Assembly: GCA_964383535.1 (NCBI GenBank) | Contig: CAYLHS010000015.1 | Coordinates: 1 to 34,832 of the forward strand | DNA: 34,832 nt | Reading direction: 5' to 3' | Source: CAYLHS01 sp964383535 | GTDB taxonomy: Bacteria; Actinomycetota; Acidimicrobiia; Spongiisociales; UBA4744 | Shown here: positions 25,393 to 32,663 of the stretch, piece by piece | Position numbering within the stretch: position 1 is the first letter of the stretch | How the letters are laid out: each line of letters opens with the position of its first letter | Position numbers and translations under genes: made by a program | Notes under the pieces: generated by a model | What the model saw: the letters and a program-made list of their open reading frames with translations, nothing else | The model's database searches: none | Told to the model about the DNA's origin: nothing

Positions 25393-27533
25393 GGTCTTGG
25401 CCCAGCGAGGATCCTCGTGAATGCCGCGGCATGGCGCCGGATTGCATGCTTCGTCAGGAACTGCTCCGCAACCCGGGTCTGGGCGCCAAGAGCCAAGTCA
25501 CGGAGGCGGTCGCGGTCGGTGTCGAGTGCCCTGAGCGCATCGACGACTCCATCGATGTCGTCTGCGGCAACCAGGAGGCCGGTCTGTCCGTCGACCACTG
25601 CCTCTCTCATACCTCCCACATCGAATCCGACGGTCGGAACGCCTGCTGCTGCTGCCTCGATCACGGCCCCGGGGAATCCCTCGGTGCGCGAGGTGACCAG
25701 CAACACGTCTGCCCATGCCAGGTGGGGCGTGACGTTCGCAACCGAGCCGATAACTTGCGCACGTTGGTTCAGGTGAAGTCGGTCGATGGCCCCCATGAGC
25801 CGGGTTTGCTCATCTCCCGATCCCACGAAACGGAGATCGGCGTTGGGTAGCTTGGCGGCGACGTCGAGCGCGGCGATCGGGTTCTTCTCTCGAGAGAGCG
25901 CCCCCAAGTAGAGGAGGTGGAGGCGGCCGTCGTCTCGTGGGGGGTGATCGGTGAGGAAGGAGTCAGGCACACCAACGTACACGACATCGATCAGGTCGCG
26001 ATCGTACCCCAAGATGTCGACAAGTTCGGCCTTGGTGAGTTCCGAGACCGCCAGTATGAGGTCGGCGCGTCGGTGGAGGATCGCCTGCATCAAGGTCTGC
26101 CATCGATTTCGCAACCAGTAAGAAGGCTGGCCGATGCTCTCGTAGACGACCAATGGGCGTCGACGCTGCATGAACGTGGCAGCGACCGCGTATCGGAGGG
26201 TGGCCCCCCCATTGGCGAGAACGATGTCGGGTCGCGTCGTTCTGATGAAGCGGCGTAGCTTGGCGATGACGCCGAGGTCGAGTCTTCGCCCTTGGTTCTC
26301 CCGGCCAAGTGTTCGCGCGCCTATCACGGGGTCACTTCCGCTGTCTGACAGGGCCAGAAGACTCACGTTCCAGCCGCGATCCTCCAGTCCGCAGGCCAAC
26401 CGCTCCCCGTTCACTTCGGCCCCACGCCGCTGGTTGGTTGACACGAGCACAGTGATCCTTCTGCCGGCCGTCCTGGCACGGCTCCACTCCGGCTCTACCG
26501 TGCGTTGCCACCTGGGGAACGCCAAGGGCGCTCTCATCAAGAGGCGAGCGCGCGGGGTCAAACGGTCGTGGAGAAGGACCACTCCGAGGTTGAGAGGGTG
26601 CGGCCGGTGTCCATCGAATCGCACCAGATCGATCTTGGGTAGTGTCTTCTCCACCCAACGCAACATCTGGTAGCGGGGGCGGAGCTGATCGAGAACCTGA
26701 TCGTCGATGGGGGCGTCCATCGTCCGGGCGCTGATCAGGAGAGAGAGATAGATCGGCGTTCGCAGTGCCCAGCGGGCGGCGAAGTCGACGATCGCGTTCC
26801 AGTCGAGCCCGCCGCGCCGTGTCGCTTCGGCGATGTCTCGAAAGAGGATGAGGCGGAACCGGTGGTCGAGGAGAGCATGGGTGGCGAGGAAGGCCATGGT
26901 GATCTCTGGCGGGAGGTCCCACATCGGCCCCAGAGAGTGGTCGGGATCGAACCTTGCCTGGTTCCATGCCCACTCGACCGCACCGTCGGCACAACCCTGG
27001 AGTTGGTGGTAGCTGAAGAGATCCCAGTGCAGGTCGAGCGTGAACCGAACGCCTGTCGAGTCCAGGAATGGGATGTGGCGCTTGTCCGCATCCGGGGTCT
27101 GTGGCGGGATCCTGGAAACGGCTTCGTATCGCGCCAGCACGTCCATGGTCTGTTCGAGATCTTCGGGCTGGACCAGGAGATCGATGTCGGTGAACGTTCG
27201 TGCGGTGTGATCTGCGTATGCCCACAGAGCGAGATAGGGGCCTTTTACAACGGTCGCCCGGATGTCGGCGTCGCGGAGGTGGATGAGGAGTCGGCGAAGA
27301 TGTGTTTGCATGACTTCCTGGCGGGCCAGAAGTCGGGCGAACACAGGGTTCGCGACCTTCCGGAATTCCTCGTTCTTCGACTGAGCGAGAAGGCCTATGA
27401 GTCCATGGCGAACGGCGAGTTCGAGATCGGTTCGCGACAAGACGTCTTGTACCGACGTCGGACGTCCAGCGGCGACATCGAGCAGCAGCCGGGACGTGCG
27501 ATCTCGGGCTCGCCACTCGTCTGGAGGTTGCAT
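25389..27533 (-). CDS. Fusion: nucleotidyltransferase-fold protein (PF14907-like) plus GT4 glycosyltransferase
   Basis: 714 residues from ATG 27533, one base after the stop of the Wzz-like gene; a longer frame exists but is antisense-free junk without homology. Residues about 10-345 match the uncharacterised nucleotidyltransferase family: VVKGPYLALWAY near 95-106 and RTFTDIDLLVQPEDLEQ at 112-128 with D116 and D118, followed by the family's helical part. Residues about 358-714 are a GT4 domain: ITVLVSTNQRRGAEVNGERLA, LLYLGALSREKNPIAALDVA, and TEGFPGAVIEAAAAGVPTVGF. The nucleotidyltransferase-like family is often found next to PqqD-like and HprK-like proteins, and such genes lie nearby at 31422-33497. 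Its substrate is unknown. The fusion with a glycosyltransferase is notable. Confidence 0.88.
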   Translation of the reverse strand: MQPPDEWRARDRTSRLLLDVAAGRPTSVQDVLSRTDLELAVRHGLIGLLAQSKNEEFRKVANPVFARLLARQEVMQTHLRRLLIHLRDADIRATVVKGPYLALWAYADHTARTFTDIDLLVQPEDLEQTMDVLARYEAVSRIPPQTPDADKRHIPFLDSTGVRFTLDLHWDLFSYHQLQGCADGAVEWAWNQARFDPDHSLGPMWDLPPEITMAFLATHALLDHRFRLILFRDIAEATRRGGLDWNAIVDFAARWALRTPIYLSLLISARTMDAPIDDQVLDQLRPRYQMLRWVEKTLPKIDLVRFDGHRPHPLNLGVVLLHDRLTPRARLLMRAPLAFPRWQRTVEPEWSRARTAGRRITVLVSTNQRRGAEVNGERLACGLEDRGWNVSLLALSDSGSDPVIGARTLGRENQGRRLDLGVIAKLRRFIRTTRPDIVLANGGATLRYAVAATFMQRRRPLVVYESIGQPSYWLRNRWQTLMQAILHRRADLILAVSELTKAELVDILGYDRDLIDVVYVGVPDSFLTDHPPRDDGRLHLLYLGALSREKNPIAALDVAAKLPNADLRFVGSGDEQTRLMGAIDRLHLNQRAQVIGSVANVTPHLAWADVLLVTSRTEGFPGAVIEAAAAGVPTVGFDVGGMREAVVDGQTGLLVAADDIDGVVDALRALDTDRDRLRDLALGAQTRVAEQFLTKHAIRRHAAAFTRILAGPRP

Positions 27534-27534
27534 G

Positions 27535-30500
27535 TCACTCACCGAGTGGAGGCGAGAGTTGCGCCAGCCGCTCCTTGTCGAGAGCCTGCATAGGAAGCAG
27601 TCCGAGCCGTTCGAGTGAGTCAAGAGTCTTCGTGAGACCCTCCGAATGGCCCGGCGCGTGAGTCTCCAAGAGCGGTTGTCCATCGGGGTCAGAGGACAAG
27701 GCGTCCCACGGTGTCTCTTCCAGCAGCTCTTTGAGTGTCTCTCTGAAGGATCGGACATCGTCGGCGTCTTCTTCGAGACGAGCTGCCTTGTCTGGATCAC
27801 CGGACTTCTTCACTGAACGGGCTCGTCGGGTGAGCATGTCGATGCGGACGCGCGTGAGATCCTTCAGCAGCACCTCGAGGTGCTGTCGACTGAAGCGTTG
27901 GTTGTGGATCAGGGTCTGAAACGCACCTTGGGGACTCGTGAGATGCCAGAGGGTGGGCTCTTCGGAGTGGGCGAGCTCGTCGGCGAAGAAACTGGCTTCA
28001 GTCCATTTGTTGATGAGATCCACGAGACTTCCCTGGTCTACATCGAGCTGCTGCTTCAGTACTCCCCGGAGTGAACGTTCGAAGGTACGCCGCTTCGAGA
28101 GGGCTACCTCCTGACGCAAGGACATCCGTACCAGATCGCCCAGGGTCTGATGCTTCCTCACGCGAACGATCGGGATGAATCCCTGATGGTCGAGGACGGG
28201 CACAACTTCGGCGCGAAGCGTCTCGTCGTCGATCGAGCCGGTCAGAATCCGTCTGATTCTGTCCCGGAGCAACTCCAGGACCTTCGGTACGGCGTCGTAT
28301 GCGGCCGCATCGTTCGTCGCGTCGACAGGTCGTGACGGAGTGTGCAATTCGTCGATGGTTGGCTCGTCGGTCGGCTCCTCGGTTCCGTCGAGGTCGTCTG
28401 GAGTCGATTCGTCGATGGTTGGCTCGTCGGTCGGCTCCTCGGTTCCGTCGAGGTCGTCTGGNNNNNNNNNNNNNNNNNNNNNNNNNNNNNNNNNNNNNNN
28501 NNNNNNNNNNNNNNNNNNNNNNNNNNNNNNNNNNNNNNNNNNNNNNNNNNNNNNNNNNNNNAGTCGATTCGTCGATGGTCGGCTCGTCGGTCGGCTCCTC
28601 GGTCTCATCCAGATCGGCTCTCAAGCGCTGGCCGAAGATCGAGCTCATCGTGGGCAAGCTGGAGAGTGCCGCTGCCGTGCTCGGCGACATGTCTTCCCCC
28701 CAAGCGTCTGTTTCCTCTTCATCCGCTGTCTCCCGCCGGCCAGGGTTTCCTCCCGTGGCGACGTGGACCGTCTCTCGTGGGCGCGAAAGGTCTCCGATTG
28801 GTTCGGCTCCTCCCAGTGGTCGGGTCTCGTAGACGCTCCTCGTGCTTGCAATCCGAGCTGGGGGGGCTTGCGGGGTTGGGGCCTTGACCGAACCGTGGAT
28901 CCTGTCTCTCAGCCGGCTCCGGCGGTCGACCATGACTGCTCCGAGAACAGGCGCTCCGCTGGCATCCATTTCGTTCGCCACGTCGGTGAGTGATGGGATT
29001 CTGCTCGCGCCAGGAGTCAGGACCAGGACGGTCTTGTCGAGACGCCGCAGAGCGGTCAGGGCCATAGGACCAACGTCGGGGAGTACGAGCAGGGTGACGT
29101 CGGCCTGTGTGCGGAACTCATCGAGGAGACCGAGGAAATGCTTCCCCGCCACGGCATCGATCGCGTCGGTAGGTCTCTCTCCTGCTGCAATGGAACGCAG
29201 GCCCGGGAAGGGGGAGGGAAGAGAGTCGAAGACCCCTTCGAGCACTCCTGGCGGACTCTCCAAGAGGCTCGAGAAGGTCGGATCGCTGTTCCCAATCTCC
29301 GTCACGGTCACCGTTGCATCGAAGTCGCAGTCGACGAGAAGGACAGACAGATCGGCGGCCACCAGGCTGACTGCCAGGTCGGCAGCGAATTCATGAATGG
29401 TGACGGCATCGGCGTCAACCCCTGCAAAGCCGACAACATTGGCTCGCCCCTCGAACCGCGCCATCAGCGCAGCGCGGAAGCCCTGGAGTGAGCGCTTCCG
29501 CTCGTTGCCGGCGGCCTGCTGTGCGTACCAGACCTGGTCCGTGCGCCCTCTGCGCGGAGGAACCTGGGCGAGGATCTTGAGTGGTGCCGCGTCTCTCGCC
29601 GACCACACGGGCATTCTGAGCCGATCGGAGAGGGCGACTCCGAGGAATGCCGCCGCAGCGCCGACAATCAGCCCGATACCGGTCGCAGCGCTGACCGGGA
29701 CGTCAGGCGGTGTCTGGTCGAATACGTCTATCACTTCGACGGTCCCTGAGCTGCGGGCCTGGTTCTGCTGCAGGAAGAGATTCTGGTATTCCACCTCCAA
29801 ATCCTGGTACTCCCGCTGGAGTGCGCGGCGGAGAGTCTCTGTCGTCGTATACCGATCATCGACCGGAGGCAGGTCGGCGAGTTGTTGCTCATAGGTCGCC
29901 AGATAGCTCTGGACCGAGTCGAGTTCTGCCTGGATTTCCTCCGGGGTGGCCCCTGACAGCAGTGTCGTGCTGGCAGGGAAGAGAAGCTGCTGCTCGAGAC
30001 TGGTCTGTTGCGCCCTGAGCGAGGAAACGAGACCGGTCAGCCTGGCTCTCTCGGATTCGGTCTTGATCTGCTCCTCGGTCGGTATGTCCAGTTCGCTGAG
30101 ACTCTGCCTGACACCGTCCAGCTGAGCGGTCACGGCATCTATCTGCTCGCCGAGCTGTGCTTGAAGATTGAGCGGTTCCTGGTTCATGTAGTTGGCGCGC
30201 ATCTCTCCGGCGAGCGATTGTGCCTCGTCGGGATCTGCGGCCTGTGCCACGAACGTCAGCCGGCCGAGGTTGGCATCCGATCGGATGGAGGAATGAGGAT
30301 GCGAAGCGAGGAAAGCCGAGTTCGAGGTGGTGGCGAGGGATTTCGCGTTGTCGAGTTGCTGCAGGACCGAATCCAGGATCACGCCTTTCGAGTCGACGAT
30401 CTGCGTCTGATCGGGGAAGATGGTGATGGGAGCCTCAGCCTGGAATACGGGCGTGATCGTGTTGTTCCTCACCGTCGCTCCGATGAACGCCGTGAAAGCA

Positions 30501-30571
30501 CCAACTATCGCAATGGCCGCGATGACCCACCACCGGGCCCGCAACGCCCGTAGGAATCTTGCTCCGTCCAC
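27535..30571 (-). CDS. Wzz-like chain-length co-polymerase with degenerate BY-kinase domain, repeat linker and new C-terminal domain
   Basis: One gene interrupted by the N-run. Start GTG 30571 has AGGGAGG (30584-30578) six bases upstream; GTG 30628 is the alternative. Order (from GTG 30571): membrane helix about 14-35, extracytoplasmic Wzz region with coiled coil about 130-260, second helix about 292-316, then a BY-kinase/CpsD-like domain. Where the P-loop should be there is GFAGVDADAVTIHEF (about 381-395) without Lys, while the LLVDCDFD strand (411-418) remains. An acidic Thr/Pro/Glu repeat of 20-residue units follows, then about 250 mostly helical residues of unknown family and no tyrosine tail. 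Parts on each side of the gap are in different frames, but any gap length divisible by three joins them. Confidence 0.8.
28342..28621 (-). repeat. 60-base in-frame tandem repeat (20-residue acidic Thr/Pro unit)
   Basis: Three copies are visible: 28342-28401, 28402-28461 and 28562-28621. The first two are almost identical, and the third differs at a few bases. Each codes on the minus strand for DLDGTEEPTDEPTIDEST-like units (20 residues with PD). The N-run begins exactly after one copy and ends exactly before another, so further copies probably lie in the gap. The unit length is a multiple of three, so copy-number change keeps the reading frame. Confidence 0.9.
28462..28561. other. Assembly gap of 100 N
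   Basis: Exactly 100 N, the usual placeholder for unknown length. It lies inside the tandem repeat at a unit boundary, where short-read assembly would break. The true length is likely a multiple of 60. The apparent frameshift across it is explained by 100 not being divisible by three. Confidence 0.95.
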
Positions 30572-30783
30572 TATCGGCCTCCCTCTCCGATCGGCCCATC
30601 CCTGCTGGGTCCAGCGCCAGAGGTGCACGTTCGGAGTGTTACCCCTGATTGATGATCATACTCACTCTCCGCGGTCGTCGTCCACGGAGCGAATTCGTAG
30701 CCATGAGCGTAGCCCGGCCAGTGCAGGGCGCAAGGGCAGTACGCGTCTAGAGTCGGAGCCTTCGGTCGAGGGCCGGGAGCAAC
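30572..30783. promoter_or_regulatory. Divergent promoter region, Wzz-like operon and LuxR gene
   Basis: About 210 bases between the leftward polysaccharide operon (start 30571) and the rightward LuxR gene (start 30784). A palindrome ATGATCAT lies near 30650 within a T/A-richer stretch. No clear -35/-10 pair could be fixed. Part of this may be coding if GTG 30628 is the true Wzz start. The LuxR regulator beside it is a natural candidate to act here. Confidence 0.4.
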
Positions 30784-31419
30784 GTGGAGAGAACGGTTGT
30801 GTATTCACCAGATGGGGTGTTCGCCGGCGCCCTCTGCGCCGCCCTCGCCGGAGTGAGCCGTCCGGTCAGGGCCGCGGATGTGCGCCAGTTGCTGGAGCTG
30901 GCGGCGAACAGCAGCCCTGATGCGGTGATTGCCCACATCCTCCCGGGTGGGTCTCATCAGGTCATTACCGACCTCGCAGCGCATGCTCCGGTCGTGGTGG
31001 TGGGCCCGGATGACGAAGAAGCGATGTTGATGTCGGTTGAGTCGGGCGCCACCGGGTATGCGTTGCAGGATGGTTCGTTGCAGGCGATCGTGGACGCAGT
31101 GGAGGCGGTGGTCGACGGGAGGGCGATGGTGCCACCCATGATGCTCGGTTCCCTTCTGCGAGCAGTAGTGCAGCGAAGAAGGCGTCAGCGCGTGGAGCGG
31201 GAAAGCCTCGAGGGTCTCACTCCTCGGGAGCTTCAGGTGCTAGACCTTCTCACGTCGGGCCAGAACGGCCAACAGATCGCTCGAGCGTTGATCATCAGCC
31301 CCGAAACCGTACGGACGCACATCCAGCACATCATGAGCAAGCTAGACCTCCACTCTCGCGCCGAGGTCGTTGCCTTCGGGGGACGGAACCGGCTCGAAGA
31401 GTGGCGTAGCCGGGAGTGA
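30784..31419 (+). CDS. LuxR-type transcriptional regulator with aspartate-less receiver domain
   Basis: 211 residues. Residues about 1-120 have the receiver fold, but the key sites are changed. The phospho-acceptor strand reads PDAVIAHILPG with H51 where Asp is usual. The Thr/Ser position is in VVVVGPDD (G74). The conserved Lys is Q95 in GYALQDGS. Residues about 144-198 are a normal GerE/LuxR helix-turn-helix: LTPRELQVLDLLTSG, then IARALIISPETVRTHIQHIMSKL. It therefore probably binds DNA without phosphorylation by a histidine kinase. Start GTG 30784 with GGGAG just upstream. Its stop TGA lies just before the PqqD-like gene, so they are co-transcribed. Likely targets are the divergent polysaccharide operon and the module downstream (inference). 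Confidence 0.88.
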   Translation: MERTVVYSPDGVFAGALCAALAGVSRPVRAADVRQLLELAANSSPDAVIAHILPGGSHQVITDLAAHAPVVVVGPDDEEAMLMSVESGATGYALQDGSLQAIVDAVEAVVDGRAMVPPMMLGSLLRAVVQRRRRQRVERESLEGLTPRELQVLDLLTSGQNGQQIARALIISPETVRTHIQHIMSKLDLHSRAEVVAFGGRNRLEEWRSRE

Positions 31420-31421
31420 GC

Positions 31422-31712
31422 ATGGCCGACGAACATCGCGAACGACCACGGAAGGCCGGAGAGGTGTGGGTACATCGCGAATCCGATCAGGTGGCCGCCT
31501 ATGTCCCGGAGACGGGTCACCTCCACGCTCTGAATCCGTCGGCCATGGCCATCTGGGACCTGTGCGATGGTACGACGACGGTCGGCGAGATGATCCAGGC
31601 GGTTGCCGAGCTGACAGACGCCGATCTATCTCAAGCTGAACGGGATGTACTGAGAACGCTCGACGAACTGGCCAAGCGGGGGTTGGTGGAAGGGTGGTGG
31701 GGAGCGTCTTGA
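31422..31712 (+). CDS. PqqD-like small protein (RRE-type peptide-binding fold), copy 1
   Basis: 96 residues from ATG 31422, with GGAG five bases upstream; GTG 31416, overlapping the LuxR stop, is an alternative. The PqqD core is clear: a beta-rich start VWVHRESDQVAAYVPETGHLHALNPSAMAIWDLCDG, then helices TTVGEMIQAVAELTD and LDELAKRGLVEGWW. PqqD-type proteins bind a leader peptide or partner protein and present it to an enzyme. A likely partner here is the Tat-exported protein encoded on the opposite strand, or the HprK-like kinase. No radical-SAM, ThiF/YcaO, LanM or lasso-cyclase gene is in the window, so this is not an ordinary RiPP cluster. It shares the motif W-x-x-CDG with copy 2. Confidence 0.85.
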   Translation: MADEHRERPRKAGEVWVHRESDQVAAYVPETGHLHALNPSAMAIWDLCDGTTTVGEMIQAVAELTDADLSQAERDVLRTLDELAKRGLVEGWWGAS

Positions 31713-31749
31713 AACCTCCGGGAGAGGCTCCAAAACGCTCACCAGAAGC

Positions 31750-32220
31750 TCACTCGCAGAACAGGATTTCGATCGGCAGAGACGGGGACACGACGGTGTT
31801 GCCGTCCACAGAGATTCCGTCGTTCTGGTACATCCCCCTGCGCTGTGTCTCTACGCCGCCCGCCTCCGCCACGATGCAGGCCTTGAGAATCGTGACGCCT
31901 GCGGAGGAGAACATGACGGAGTGATTGATCCCGAGAGGACTCACCGTGAGACCTTTGTTCAGACCCCCGGGCGTGGCCCCTGAAGGATCGAAACAATGCC
32001 CGTCTGGTGTCTGACCGGCGATGTCTTCGGTGCCGCTCGACGTGATCCTGACCGCGTAGTAGGTAGTGCATCCACCAGCGCCGTCACCGCTGGTCGTCTG
32101 CGCCAACGCCGGTGTCATGCCGATCGTCTGCACGACGGGGACTGCCCAGACAAGGGCTCCTCCGACAAAGGCTCCCTTCTTGATGAGCTGTCGTCTCGTC
32201 AAACCTTGCTCGTCGCTCAT
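31750..32220 (-). CDS. Tat-exported small protein with four cysteines, unknown family
   Basis: 156 residues from ATG 32220 (AAGGG eight to ten bases upstream); a start eight codons earlier is possible. The N-terminus has a twin-arginine signal: LTRRQLIKKGAFVGGALVWAVPVV, with a signal-peptidase site after ALA-40. The mature part of about 116 residues has cysteines at 51, 76, 115 and 155, the last one next to the C-terminal Glu, which suggests two disulfides or a modified tail. It is rich in Gly, Ser and Thr. I recognise no family. It lies on the opposite strand between two PqqD-like genes and converges on copy 1. It is the best candidate in the locus for a modified or chaperoned substrate, but that is inference. 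Confidence 0.75.
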   Translation of the reverse strand: MSDEQGLTRRQLIKKGAFVGGALVWAVPVVQTIGMTPALAQTTSGDGAGGCTTYYAVRITSSGTEDIAGQTPDGHCFDPSGATPGGLNKGLTVSPLGINHSVMFSSAGVTILKACIVAEAGGVETQRRGMYQNDGISVDGNTVVSPSLPIEILFCE

Positions 32221-32274
32221 GAGTTTCCCTTCTCTTTGTCGCATCTCACGCTAGAAGAGCGGCGACGAGCGGTA

Positions 32275-32294
32275 AATACGCTATCTGTCGTATT
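32275..32294. promoter_or_regulatory. Inverted repeat in the divergent Tat/PqqD promoter region
   Basis: Arms AATACG (32275-32280) and CGTATT (32289-32294) are perfect inverted repeats with an eight-base spacer. It sits in the 114 bases between the starts of the Tat-protein gene and the second PqqD-like gene, so one bound dimer could control both directions. TACGAT at 32313-32318 is a possible -10 for the rightward gene. The LuxR-type regulator gene nearby is a candidate binder. Confidence 0.45.
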
Positions 32295-32334
32295 CGCGCG
32301 ATCAGTCGCTGGTACGATGCACACGGAGGTGGAT

Positions 32335-32619
32335 ATGGGGTATTCTGGCAAGATCGGACCCGCGGCAGCTCACATCCTCGAGGCCGAAATCGACGGCGAT
32401 ATCAGTCTGTATGATCCTCATACCGAGCAGGTCACGGTGCTCAACGGGACCGCCAGCGACGTATGGCGCGTCTGTGACGGAGAGCACAGCCTCGGCGAGA
32501 TCGTCGACCTGCTTGCCAGGGCCTACGGTGTCGAGCCGCGCTCGATCCATGACGACGTCGCCGCAGCCATCTCCTCGTTCAGAGACGCCCGCCTCTTCTC
32601 GGAAGAGAGCAAACCGTGA
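32335..32619 (+). CDS. PqqD-like small protein (RRE-type fold), copy 2
   Basis: 94 residues. ATG 32335 is chosen because GGAGG stands about five bases upstream; ATG 32317 is an alternative. The PqqD core reads DGDISLYDPHTEQVTVLNGTASDVWRVCDG, followed by SLGEIVDLLARAYG and a C-terminal helix FRDARLFSEE. It shares the beta-rich half and W-x-x-CDG with copy 1 (31422-31712), but overall identity is low, so the two are probably specialised and not a recent duplication. It is 44 bases ahead of the HprK-like kinase gene in the same direction, so the pair likely works together: binding a substrate and presenting it to the kinase. Confidence 0.85.
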   Translation: MGYSGKIGPAAAHILEAEIDGDISLYDPHTEQVTVLNGTASDVWRVCDGEHSLGEIVDLLARAYGVEPRSIHDDVAAAISSFRDARLFSEESKP

Positions 32620-32663
32620 GAATTCGACGGAAACCGGGCTGAAGGGGAGATCTCCGCGGCCTC

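Noticed and set aside
28462..28561. True frameshift splitting the Wzz-like gene into two genes
   Set aside because: The shift equals the remainder of 100 N divided by three; the same repeat codes on both sides and no start codon with a ribosome-binding site follows the gap.
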